Assembly: GCA_023140455.1 (NCBI GenBank)
Contig: JAGLLQ010000152.1
Location: 1 to 8,916, forward strand
Reading direction: 5' to 3'
Source: Desulfobacteraceae bacterium
GTDB taxonomy: Bacteria; Desulfobacterota; Desulfobacteria; Desulfobacterales; Desulfobacteraceae
DNA: 8,916 nt
Under the pieces are notes generated by a model that worked only from the letters and a program-made list of their open reading frames with translations, was not told the DNA's origin and searched no databases. Positions 1 through 7,692 of this stretch are shown here, piece by piece. How positions within the stretch are numbered: position 1 is the first letter of the stretch; every line of letters begins with the position of its first letter. A program made the translations under genes and the position numbers.

Positions 1-1789
1 TATTCCAATACCCTTTATCATCCCGGATTTTCTTACATTTGGAACAGATAGGGAGCAAGCCGCTTAATATTTTAACATCCTCAATTGCTTTTTCTCGTTC
101 TTTGATCAGTTTTTCCCGTTCTTCTTCTGCTTGCTTACGTTCAGTGATATTGCGATCAATACCCCGATAGAAAAGAACCTTCCCGGTCTCATCAAGAACG
201 GGGACACCGCTTGTTTCAATAACAATAGGTGAACCATCTTTGCACAAATTGATATTTTCTAACGAAATAATTGGTGCTCTTTTTTTTACAATCTCTTTGC
301 AGATGCCTGCAATTCGGACACCCTCTTCCGGCGGCATCAGGTCAAACGGGGTCTTGCCTATAATCTCCTCAGGTTTATATCCCAATATTTCCTCAACCTG
401 GGGACTGGAATACGTATAAAAACCTTCTACGCTCACTTCCCATATCCAGTCGCTGGAAGTTTCGACAAGATTCCTAAACTTTATCTCGCTTTCCCGCAAT
501 GCCTTTTCTGCCAGCTTTCGATCAATAACTTCAGCCTCAAGCAATTCAATGGATGTGGTTGTCCTTTGAAGCCTGCTTGCCATATTGTTAATTGAATTGC
601 CCAAGTTACCAATTTCATCTTTTTGCTTAAGCTCAATTCTGTATTTGAAATCTCCTTTTCCAATTTTTTGAGTAGCTGTATCAAGCAGAGCAATAGGTTG
701 GGCGACCTTTCGACCAACCACATAAGACACTAATCCTAAAACCAATATTACTACTATACCTATCACGACAACCCACTTAACAGATTTAATGATTGGGGCC
801 TGAACTATGCTCATTTTACGACAACATAAAATATACCACGATTCACCTGTGTTACCTTTTTTATGATCAATGGATTCAAATGTCCCACCAAAACCATATC
901 CTTTTTCACCTTTTGTCAGTTTGATTTGTGAAAACCCGACAAGTTCCTTTTCTCCGGAATTATTAATAATGACTGCTTTATTATTTTTGCTGTTTATCTG
1001 TTTAAATACATCATCATGGATCTGTGTACTCAGTGGTTCAAACCCCTCTTCAAATACAACCATTCCACCGGAACGAATCAGCTTGAATTTCCCTAATAAT
1101 TTATCTTGCGCACCAGATATCAATTTGCTGATACTGCCAAGGATATTGAGGTTACATTTTAATATCCCGATTATTTCTGAACCTTTTCTGACAGGGACAA
1201 CAAGACCCAGAACATATCCGCCAACACTGTCATCATATCCACGGTCATCAAAAAATACTGCGCCTGTTCCATTATTATAAGAACCCAGCCACCAGTATTT
1301 ATGCCCATGGGCATAAGTTGACAATTTTGAAGTCGATGCTACCAAAGCACCATACTTATTTGTCAGAAAAATCTCTCCATATTCGCCTTTGAGAACTGCC
1401 TGTTGATTTTTTAAATGTCGCGACACTATATTATCGGTGAATTTTAGAATAAAAGGGTCTTTATGATCTTTTGTTGATTTCCATTTTTTATTTAGAAGAT
1501 TTATAGATTCTTTTCTTTTTTTATCCGGCAGGTCTGCATAGGTAACATTACTTGTCTCCAAAAATTTTTCTATAATTGGGGTATTTGCCAGAGTTAGAGC
1601 CGTTTTCACTTTTTCAAAAAGAATATGATCAATATCGTCTGAAACTTCATTGGCAATGGATTTTGTGTACATGAACTGTGATTCTATAATCGAGTTATAG
1701 CTGAATTTGTATATCCCAAGCAGTAACAGGATTAAAACTACCAGGCCGGTTGCAAAAATAGTGGAAAAAAGTTTGTTGGAAAACTTCAT
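1..1789 (-). CDS. Membrane sensor protein: Cache-HAMP-PAS with cysteine C-terminal motif (partial, runs off window)
   Basis: This frame is open from an ATG at 1789-1787 to the window edge: 596 residues and no stop. Residues 9-28 are a hydrophobic first membrane segment. Residues 30-335 look like an extracytoplasmic double-Cache sensor domain, with a GEIFLTNKYGALVAST stretch, a YWW motif at 165-167 and a VPVRKGSEIIGILK strand pair near 199-211. Residues 338-358 are the second membrane segment, 359-412 a HAMP linker (AQPIALLDTA, KDEIGNLGNSINNM), and about 432-555 a PAS domain with its PAC end (GIDRNITERKQAEEE). A short charged helix leads to CSKCKKIRDDKGYWN at 582-596. That motif, from memory, begins a short cysteine-containing tail that normally ends such proteins. 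If so, only some tens of residues are missing and there is no kinase domain. It presumably senses a small periplasmic ligand; the ligand and output are unknown. A GGAGA ribosome site precedes the start. Domain order is solid; the absence of a kinase is inferred. Confidence 0.85.
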   Translation of the reverse strand, partial: MKFSNKLFSTIFATGLVVLILLLLGIYKFSYNSIIESQFMYTKSIANEVSDDIDHILFEKVKTALTLANTPIIEKFLETSNVTYADLPDKKRKESINLLNKKWKSTKDHKDPFILKFTDNIVSRHLKNQQAVLKGEYGEIFLTNKYGALVASTSKLSTYAHGHKYWWLGSYNNGTGAVFFDDRGYDDSVGGYVLGLVVPVRKGSEIIGILKCNLNILGSISKLISGAQDKLLGKFKLIRSGGMVVFEEGFEPLSTQIHDDVFKQINSKNNKAVIINNSGEKELVGFSQIKLTKGEKGYGFGGTFESIDHKKGNTGESWYILCCRKMSIVQAPIIKSVKWVVVIGIVVILVLGLVSYVVGRKVAQPIALLDTATQKIGKGDFKYRIELKQKDEIGNLGNSINNMASRLQRTTTSIELLEAEVIDRKLAEKALRESEIKFRNLVETSSDWIWEVSVEGFYTYSSPQVEEILGYKPEEIIGKTPFDLMPPEEGVRIAGICKEIVKKRAPIISLENINLCKDGSPIVIETSGVPVLDETGKVLFYRGIDRNITERKQAEEEREKLIKEREKAIEDVKILSGLLPICSKCKKIRDDKGYWN

Positions 1790-1793
1790 ATGG

Positions 1794-1798
1794 TCTCC
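1794..1798 (-). promoter_or_regulatory. Ribosome binding site of the sensor gene
   Basis: On the minus strand GGAGA lies 4 bases before the ATG at 1789. It supports this ATG, which also gives an intact N-terminal membrane segment. The next in-frame Met (residue 40) lies beyond that segment and would remove it. Confidence 0.6.
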
Positions 1799-1844
1799 AT
1801 CAGGATTCAATAGATTAAAATTCGTTCAGATCCGTATAAATATT

Positions 1845-1859
1845 AATTTACTATAAATT
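1845..1859. repeat. Short AT inverted repeat between uvrC and the sensor gene
   Basis: AATTTA-CTA-TAAATT is a perfect 6-bp inverted repeat with a 3-base centre, within the 98-bp spacer 1790-1887. It is too AT-rich and lacks the T-run placement needed for a convincing terminator. It could be an operator for the downstream sensor gene or chance in AT-rich DNA. Nothing else is clear in the spacer: no strong promoter and no terminator. A TTGTTT/TAAATT pair with 17-bp spacing on the minus strand is only a weak match. Confidence 0.3.
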
Positions 1860-1887
1860 CCGAAATAAAACAAATGAATTATATAAA

Positions 1888-3711
1888 TCAATGCTCTTTC
1901 AACGCCCGGACAAGTGCCTCTGCTGCTTTTATATTCATTGTTGGCAGGGATGAAAGTTCTTCTATTGATGCATTCTTGATTTGACTTGTCCCCTTGTAGT
2001 GTTTTAAAAGAACCTGCTTTCTTTTGTTACCAATCATTGGGACATTGTCTAAGAATGAGGTCTGTCCTTTTTTTTGTCGCCGTTTTCTTTGAAAAGTAAT
2101 TGCGGTTCTGTGGGTTTCATCCCTGACTCTCTCTAAAAAATGAAGAGCTTTTTGATATTGGTTTATATTGAGCGGGTTTGATCTGTCCGGAATATATATT
2201 TTGTCCTGTTTTTCCCCTTTTTCCTTATCCTTCTTTGCTATACCTGCGACTATGAACTCGCCATAAATACCAAGTCCCTGCAACACTGATACTGCTATGG
2301 AAATCTGCCCTTTGCCACCATCAACAAGCAAAATATCAGGAAGTTCCATATCTTTGTTAGAATATCTTCTTGTTAAAACTTCTTGCATGTATGCATAGTC
2401 GTCGTGGTGTTCATTGTCACGGATAATATATTTTCTGTATGAATCCTTGTCAGGCTCTCCATTAGTAAAAACAACCATGGAAGATACTGCATGCTGCCCT
2501 GATATGTTTGAATTATCAAAGCACTCTATTCTTTTTGGTAAGTGATCCATTTTCAGCAAGTTTTTAAGAGCAATGATGATGTTTTCTATTTCTATCTTTT
2601 TTAGTGCGATATTTTTTAATTTCTTATCAGCATTGGCAATTGCCATTTCAATGAGTCGTTTCTTATCTCCTTTTTTAGGGACAATGATTTTCACTTTTTT
2701 ACCTTTTTTTTGAGAAAACAGATCTTCAATAATATTCGAACTCTCAATCTCTTTTTGTATTAATATTGTTGAAGGTAAAAACGATGCCTTCTCATAAAAT
2801 TGGGTTACAAAGGCTGCAAGTATTTCTGAGGTTGAATCCATTTTCAAATCAAATACATAATCCCCTGCATCAACCAGATATCCTGATCTTACTTTTAGAA
2901 TTGTTACAACTGCTTTTGATTTATCTTTGGAAAGTGCAATAACGTCTCTGTCCTCAAGGTCAACAGATACCACATATTGTTTTTCAAGGGTTTTTTCCAT
3001 TGCAAAGATTGTATCCCTGACTTCAGCAGCTTTTTCAAAGTTTTGGTCAGCAGCATAGGATTCCATTTCCTGTTTTAACCTTGTAATGATATCTTTGCCT
3101 TTGCCTTTTAAAAACAGAGTGACATCTTTTATGATATGATCATAGTCATCCCTTGAGACATCGTTGCAGCATGGACCAAGACAGGCTTTGATCTGATAAT
3201 TCAGGCAGGGTCTTGATCTATTGTTAAACTGAGTTTTTTTACATTTTCTAAGTTTAAAAATCTTATGAATCTGCTTTAATGTTGTTCTAACACTATATGC
3301 AGAAGAATATGGTCCAAAATAAAAAGCACCATCTTTTTTTATTTTTCTTACAACATTGATTGGAGGGTATTTTGCGTTTCTAACAATTTTCAGATATGGA
3401 TAATTTTTTCCATCTTTTAATAGTACGTTGTATCTTGGCTTATATTCTTTGATTAAATTTGATTCCAGGATATATGCTTCATGATCTGATCTTGTAATAA
3501 TGGTTTCAAAATCTGTTATTTTTTTTAAGAATATTCCAGTTTTTAAATCATGACGCTTATTGACAAAGTAAGAAGCAAGTCTTTGTTTTATATTCTGAGC
3601 CTTGCCAACATATATAATCTTACCTTTATCATCCTTCATAAGATAAACCCCGGGCTCTTTAGGGGCTTCTTTATATTTCTCAGAAAGATTTTTTTTAATA
3701 TTGGTTGTCAT
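1888..3711 (-). CDS. uvrC: Excinuclease ABC subunit UvrC
   Basis: UvrC makes the two incisions flanking a DNA lesion after UvrA and UvrB have located it. The 607-residue protein is full length for the family. The N-terminal GIY-YIG nuclease domain (3' incision) has GVY at 21-23, IYVG at 33-36, and likely catalytic or binding residues K37, R44, Y48, E83 and N95. Cysteines 157, 169, 177 and 181 have the 12-8-4 spacing of the E. coli cysteines reported to bind a 4Fe-4S cluster. A UVR domain at about 206-241 would contact UvrB. The RNase H-like domain (5' incision) shows D399 in CFDNSN, D438, D464 in LLVDGGKGQ and H534 in THRTAITF. Two helix-hairpin-helix motifs end the protein (about 553-605; VPMIGNKRKQVLLKHY then LSSLPTMNIKAAEALV). 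It starts 18 bp after uvrB, so the two are surely co-transcribed. Nothing appears broken. Confidence 0.98.
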   Translation of the reverse strand: MTTNIKKNLSEKYKEAPKEPGVYLMKDDKGKIIYVGKAQNIKQRLASYFVNKRHDLKTGIFLKKITDFETIITRSDHEAYILESNLIKEYKPRYNVLLKDGKNYPYLKIVRNAKYPPINVVRKIKKDGAFYFGPYSSAYSVRTTLKQIHKIFKLRKCKKTQFNNRSRPCLNYQIKACLGPCCNDVSRDDYDHIIKDVTLFLKGKGKDIITRLKQEMESYAADQNFEKAAEVRDTIFAMEKTLEKQYVVSVDLEDRDVIALSKDKSKAVVTILKVRSGYLVDAGDYVFDLKMDSTSEILAAFVTQFYEKASFLPSTILIQKEIESSNIIEDLFSQKKGKKVKIIVPKKGDKKRLIEMAIANADKKLKNIALKKIEIENIIIALKNLLKMDHLPKRIECFDNSNISGQHAVSSMVVFTNGEPDKDSYRKYIIRDNEHHDDYAYMQEVLTRRYSNKDMELPDILLVDGGKGQISIAVSVLQGLGIYGEFIVAGIAKKDKEKGEKQDKIYIPDRSNPLNINQYQKALHFLERVRDETHRTAITFQRKRRQKKGQTSFLDNVPMIGNKRKQVLLKHYKGTSQIKNASIEELSSLPTMNIKAAEALVRALKEH

Positions 3712-3729
3712 ATTATTGTCCCAGGGCGT

Positions 3730-5721
3730 TTACATATCATGAATTTGTTTCAGTTCCTTGATTTTATCCCGGATTGCAGCTGCCTTTTCAAACTTTAGAG
3801 CTTTAGATGCTTTTTCCATATCAGAGTTGAGTTCTTTTATGATTGCATGAAAACCCTTATTTTTACTTTTATATTCTTCTATTTCTTCTGCAACAAGCCC
3901 TTCTTCCGTGTTAACATTCTTTTCCATGGAATAATCAAACATTCTAAGCTCTTTTATAATAGTGGTAGGAGTTATATTATGCTCTTTATTGTGTTGTTCC
4001 TGTAAACTTCTGCGCTTTTCTGTTTCTTTTATAGCTTTATCCATGGAAACAGTCATTTTATCAGCATACATAATAACTCTTCCAAACTCATTTCTTGAAG
4101 CCCTGCCAAAAGTCTGTATAAAAGATCGGAATGATCGTAAAAATCCTTCCTTATCAGCATCAAGTATTGCCACAAGCGATACTTCAGGTATATCAAGCCC
4201 TTCTCTTAAAAGATTGATTCCAATAAGAACATCAAAAACGCCCTTTCGCAAATCCTGTATAATATCAACTCTTTCAATGGTTCCAATATCAGAATGAAGA
4301 TATTTGACCTTGATCCCCAAATCAAAATAATAATCTGTCAAATCCTCTGACATTCTTTTTGTAAGTGTTGTAACAAGAACTCTTTCGCCTGCCTCCACTT
4401 TCTTTATTATCTCCTCATAAAGATCATCAACCTGGGCTTCAGCGCTTCTCACTTCAACCGGTGGATCTAAAAGACCTGTTGGTCTTACAATCTGCTGTGC
4501 TATTCTTTGCTCAGCCTTTTCCATTTCATAATCAGCTGGGGTTGCAGAAACATAAACCACATTATTAACTTTTTGTTGAAATTCTTCAAACTTAAGCGGT
4601 CGATTATCAGCAGCAGAAGGCAGTCTGAACCCATGATTTATTAATGATTCTTTCCTTGATTTATCTGCCTTGTACATTGCTCCAAGCTGGGATACTGAGA
4701 TATGACTCTCATCAAAAAAAAGAAGGAAATCTTCAGGGAAATAATCAAAAAGTGTTGGAGGTGCCTCTCCCGGCGCTCTTCCTGTAAGGTGTCTTGAATA
4801 GTTCTCTATTCCGGTGCAATAGCCTATCTCCTGCATTATTTCAAGATCATACTCAGTTCTTTCTTCAAGGCGCTGAGCTTCCACAAGCCTGTTTTCAGAA
4901 TATAAAAAATCAAGCCGCTGTTTTAACTCTTCTTTTATACTCTTTATTGCCCTGTCCCTTGTCTGCTGCATTGTTACATAATGGGAAGCTGGAAAGACTG
5001 CTGTCTCCTTAAGCGTGCTTGTCATGTCCCCTCGCAGCGGATCAAACTCACTGATGCTTTCTATTGTGTCACCAAAAAACTCAACTCTCAGGGCAAATTC
5101 TTCTTCATATACAGGAAAAATTTCAACTCTGTCTCCCCTGACTCTGAATGTTCCTCTGTGAAAGTCCATATCATTTCTTGTATACTGGATACTCACAAGT
5201 TTTCTTACAAATTTATCTCTGGAAAGTTCCATATCTATATTCAGTTTTATACAGAGCTCAAGGTAATCGGCAGGTGCTCCAAGTCCATAAATACATGATA
5301 CACTTGCAACTACTATAACATCTGTTCTTGAAAGCACAGCTCTTGTTGCAGAATGACGCATTCTGTCTATCATATCGTTTATTGAAGCATCTTTTTGAAT
5401 ATATGTATCAGAAGATGGGATATAAGCTTCCGGCTGATAATAATCATAATAACTTACAAAATATTCAACACGGTTTGTTGGGAAAAGACCTTTAAATTCA
5501 TTATAAAGCTGGGCTGCAAGGGTTTTATTCGGGGCAATGATTAATGTCGGTTTTTCAATGTTCTCAATAACATTTGCCATTGTGAAAGTCTTACCGGAAC
5601 CTGTAACACCAAGCAGTACCTGATGTGCATGTCCACCCCTGATACCATTTGTCAAATATTTAATTGCTTCAGGCTGGTCACCTGTTGGCACGAATTCTGA
5701 TTCTAAACTAAAGACACTCAT
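3730..5721 (-). CDS. uvrB: Excinuclease ABC subunit UvrB
   Basis: UvrB is the ATP-dependent damage-verifying helicase-like subunit that UvrA loads on DNA and that recruits UvrC. The 663 residues are close to the usual length. Visible landmarks are the N-terminal [12 protein letters not shown]-motif region (10-20), Walker A GVTGSGKT (38-45), the strand-separating hairpin [10 protein letters not shown] (91-100), the UvrA-interaction domain after about 150, Walker B DESH (337-340), the helicase motif SATP (392-395), [12 protein letters not shown] (503-514), the arginine-finger region GRASRN (539-544) and a C-terminal UVR domain (about 624-660) matching the one in UvrC. The motif VI segment reads [18 protein letters not shown], against FLRSERSLIQTIGRAARN in E. 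coli; the arginines are kept. The ATG is preceded by only a weak ribosome site (AAGAAAA). It is the first gene of the uvrB-uvrC operon and divergent from glnS. No uvrA is in the window. Confidence 0.98.
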   Translation of the reverse strand: MSVFSLESEFVPTGDQPEAIKYLTNGIRGGHAHQVLLGVTGSGKTFTMANVIENIEKPTLIIAPNKTLAAQLYNEFKGLFPTNRVEYFVSYYDYYQPEAYIPSSDTYIQKDASINDMIDRMRHSATRAVLSRTDVIVVASVSCIYGLGAPADYLELCIKLNIDMELSRDKFVRKLVSIQYTRNDMDFHRGTFRVRGDRVEIFPVYEEEFALRVEFFGDTIESISEFDPLRGDMTSTLKETAVFPASHYVTMQQTRDRAIKSIKEELKQRLDFLYSENRLVEAQRLEERTEYDLEIMQEIGYCTGIENYSRHLTGRAPGEAPPTLFDYFPEDFLLFFDESHISVSQLGAMYKADKSRKESLINHGFRLPSAADNRPLKFEEFQQKVNNVVYVSATPADYEMEKAEQRIAQQIVRPTGLLDPPVEVRSAEAQVDDLYEEIIKKVEAGERVLVTTLTKRMSEDLTDYYFDLGIKVKYLHSDIGTIERVDIIQDLRKGVFDVLIGINLLREGLDIPEVSLVAILDADKEGFLRSFRSFIQTFGRASRNEFGRVIMYADKMTVSMDKAIKETEKRRSLQEQHNKEHNITPTTIIKELRMFDYSMEKNVNTEEGLVAEEIEEYKSKNKGFHAIIKELNSDMEKASKALKFEKAAAIRDKIKELKQIHDM

Positions 5722-5839
5722 ATTTTTTCTTAATCCAATTTTATTAAACTGGTCTTTTCTGAAACCCTATTCTGTGGTAATTATTATAGCTTAAGATTTG
5801 TCATAATTATATAGAGAGTTTAAGGAACAAATAAAACAA
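5722..5839. promoter_or_regulatory. Divergent uvrB / glnS promoter region
   Basis: This 118-bp AT-rich spacer must hold the leaders of both divergent transcription units. On the minus strand there are two perfect TATAAT hexamers (plus coordinates 5783-5788 and 5806-5811) that could serve uvrB. Neither has a good -35 at normal spacing; ATGACA lies only 10 bp before the first. On the plus strand I see only weak hexamers such as CATAAT at 5802-5807. AAGGA at 5822-5826 lies 13 bases before the glnS ATG, farther than usual for a ribosome site. I see no palindrome that I could call a LexA box, so SOS control of uvrB is not supported here. Confidence 0.4.
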
Positions 5840-7606
5840 ATGAAAGAAATAAATACTAAAAGTCACTTTATACAGTCAATTATTGAAAAAGATATTCAGG
5901 ATAACAAAAATGATGGGAATGTCACAACAAGGTTTCCTCCAGAGCCTAATGGCTACCTGCATATAGGGCATGCAAAATCAATGTGTCTTAATTTCAGTAT
6001 GGCTCAGAAATATAATGGAAAATGCAACTTAAGATTTGATGATTCCAACCCTGCAAAAGAAGAGCAGAAATATATTGATTCAATTATCTCCAATGTTAAA
6101 TGGCTTGGATTTGACTATAAAGACAAACCTTTATTTGCTTCAGATTATTTTGATATATTGCATGGCCATGCAGTACAGCTTATAAAAGTCGGAAAAGCTT
6201 ATGTGTGCAGTCTTTCTCCAGATCAGATGCGTGAATACAGGGGTACTTTAAAAGAAACTGGCAAAAACAGTCCTTTCAGGGAACGGACAATTGAAGAGAA
6301 TCTTGATCTTTTTGCAAAAATGAAAAACGGAGAATTTGAAGCAGGAGAACATGTTTTACGTGCAAAAATTGACATGACTTCTCCAAACATCAATTTACGG
6401 GACCCTGTGATTTACAGGATACTTAAAATGGCACACCCCAGGACAGGTAGCAAATGGAATATATATCCCATGTACGATTTTACCCACTGCCTTTCTGATG
6501 CAAATGAAAAGATTACCCATTCTTTATGCACACTGGAATTTGAAGACCACAGACCCCTGTACGACTGGATTCTTGATAAACTTGATACTGATTGCCATCC
6601 CCAGCAAATTGAATTTGCCAGAATGAATATAAATTACACAGTTTTAAGCAAAAGAAAACTTAAACTGCTTGTGGATAAAAAATATGTCAGCGGCTGGAAT
6701 GACCCGCGGCTGCCAACCCTTGAGGGATTGCGGAGACGAGGATTTACACCTGAGTCTATTATCAATTTCTGTAATGCCATTGGTGTAAGTAAAAAACAGA
6801 GCCGTATTGATTACGGGCTTCTTGAGAACTCGTTGCGTAATGATCTTAATGATAAAGCTCCGAGAAAAATGGGGGTATTAAACCCTTTGCTTGTTGAAAT
6901 TGAGAATTACCCTGAAGGAAAGATAGAAGAGCTTGATGCATTAAATCATCCGCAAAAACCTGAGATGGGAACAAGAAAGATATCTTTTTCAAAAACAATA
7001 TATATTGAAAAAGATGATTTCATGGAAGACCCGCCAAAAAAATTTTTCAGGCTCACTCCTGACCAGGAAGTCAGGCTAAGATTTGCCTATTTCATAACTT
7101 TAAAGCAGATAATCAAAGATGAAGAAACAGGTGAAATAGTTAAACTTATCTGTAATTATGATCCTGAAACAAAAGGCGGTAATGCCCCTGACAATAGAAA
7201 AGTTAAAGGCACACTTCACTGGGTTTGTGCTGAAAATAATATTGAAGCAGATGTAAATCTTTATGACAGACTCTTTATTGACGAAGACCCGGAATATGAT
7301 GTTGAAGATTTTACAGAAAATGTAAATCCTGATTCATTAAAAACCCTGAAAAACTGCAAACTTGAAAAAAGTCTTGCAGATGCAGAACCTGAAAAATCTT
7401 ATCAGTTCGAAAGACTCGGGTACTTCTGCCTTGATTCTAAATCAGATCCTGAAAAACTTGTATTTAACAGAGCTGTAACCCTCAGGGATGCATGGGCTAA
7501 AATTACAAAGCAAAAAGAGCAGGAAAAAAGACAGAAAGTAAAAGCCCGGATCAAACAAAAGGCAAAAGAAAACCAAAGGAACGCCCGGAAAAACATTAAA
7601 TCTTGA
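5840..7606 (+). CDS. glnS: Glutaminyl-tRNA synthetase with basic C-terminal tail
   Basis: This cytoplasmic class I enzyme charges tRNA-Gln with glutamine using ATP. The 588 residues compare with about 554 in E. coli. The N-terminus matches from the start (FIQSIIEKDI then TRFPPEPNGYLHIGHAKS), with the HIGH signature at 41-44, RFDDSNP at 65-71, the YPMYDFTHCLSDA amino-acid pocket stretch at 209-221, SLCTLEFEDHRPLYDW at 228-243, and the KMSKS counterpart VLSKRK at 268-273. The C-terminal anticodon-binding beta-barrels run from about 340 to 553. This is a true GlnRS and not a GluRS: the HCLSDA and LCTLEFEDHRPLYDW segments are GlnRS-type. Beyond the usual end (VTLRDAWAK), residues 556-588 form an additional tail with 14 Lys/Arg out of 33. 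The next gene starts 86 bp downstream on the same strand, so a joint transcript is possible but unproven. Confidence 0.97.
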   Translation: MKEINTKSHFIQSIIEKDIQDNKNDGNVTTRFPPEPNGYLHIGHAKSMCLNFSMAQKYNGKCNLRFDDSNPAKEEQKYIDSIISNVKWLGFDYKDKPLFASDYFDILHGHAVQLIKVGKAYVCSLSPDQMREYRGTLKETGKNSPFRERTIEENLDLFAKMKNGEFEAGEHVLRAKIDMTSPNINLRDPVIYRILKMAHPRTGSKWNIYPMYDFTHCLSDANEKITHSLCTLEFEDHRPLYDWILDKLDTDCHPQQIEFARMNINYTVLSKRKLKLLVDKKYVSGWNDPRLPTLEGLRRRGFTPESIINFCNAIGVSKKQSRIDYGLLENSLRNDLNDKAPRKMGVLNPLLVEIENYPEGKIEELDALNHPQKPEMGTRKISFSKTIYIEKDDFMEDPPKKFFRLTPDQEVRLRFAYFITLKQIIKDEETGEIVKLICNYDPETKGGNAPDNRKVKGTLHWVCAENNIEADVNLYDRLFIDEDPEYDVEDFTENVNPDSLKTLKNCKLEKSLADAEPEKSYQFERLGYFCLDSKSDPEKLVFNRAVTLRDAWAKITKQKEQEKRQKVKARIKQKAKENQRNARKNIKS

Positions 7607-7631
7607 CTTTTGCTTTTAATTATTTGAAAAT
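7603..7631 (+). promoter_or_regulatory. Possible sigma-70 promoter before the lipoprotein gene
   Basis: TTGACT (7603-7608), overlapping the glnS stop codon, is followed after 17 bp by GAAAAT (7626-7631). The -35 is a 5/6 match and the -10 a 4/6 match. An AT-only inverted repeat, TTTTAAT (7614-7620) with ATTAAAA (7632-7638), spans the same segment. It could be a weak hairpin after glnS or an operator. I see no proper rho-independent terminator for glnS. Confidence 0.25.
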
Positions 7632-7678
7632 ATTAAAAATACTCTGCTAAAGAAATAACAAAGACTAACCAATTGCTT

Positions 7679-7686
7679 AAGGAGGG
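7679..7686 (+). promoter_or_regulatory. Strong Shine-Dalgarno site of the Gly-tailed lipoprotein
   Basis: AAGGAGGG contains the near-complete anti-16S complement AAGGAGG (7679-7685), 7 bases before the ATG at 7693. It fixes the first ATG as the start over the in-frame Met at codon 5. It is by far the strongest ribosome site in the window, which suggests high expression of this small protein. Confidence 0.8.
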
Positions 7687-7692
7687 TACCTC

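Noticed and set aside
481..723. Minus-strand open frame of 80 codons inside the sensor gene
   Set aside because: It is the same strand but a different frame from the real sensor protein, and covers HAMP-coding sequence. No family features.
870..1280. Plus-strand open frame of 136 codons
   Set aside because: It lies antisense within the Cache part of the sensor gene, whose frame has clear membrane and domain landmarks. This frame has a low-complexity Ser/Pro/Leu composition and no ribosome site.
1863..1878. 16-bp identical sequence AAATAAAACAAATGAA also present at 5829-5844 (over the glnS start)
   Set aside because: It is low-complexity AT-rich sequence. The first copy does not lead into a real gene: its ATG opens a short frame antisense to the uvrC end. 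It is probably coincidence.
3962..5298. Several plus-strand open frames (3962-4297, 4794-5012, 4981-5298)
   Set aside because: All are antisense to uvrB, which is intact and strongly conserved there. No ribosome sites or recognisable domains.
5771..5800. LexA-type operator between uvrB and glnS
   Set aside because: CTGTGG and nearby AT-rich sequence do not form a CTGT-N8-ACAG palindrome or any other LexA box I know, so SOS control was not called.
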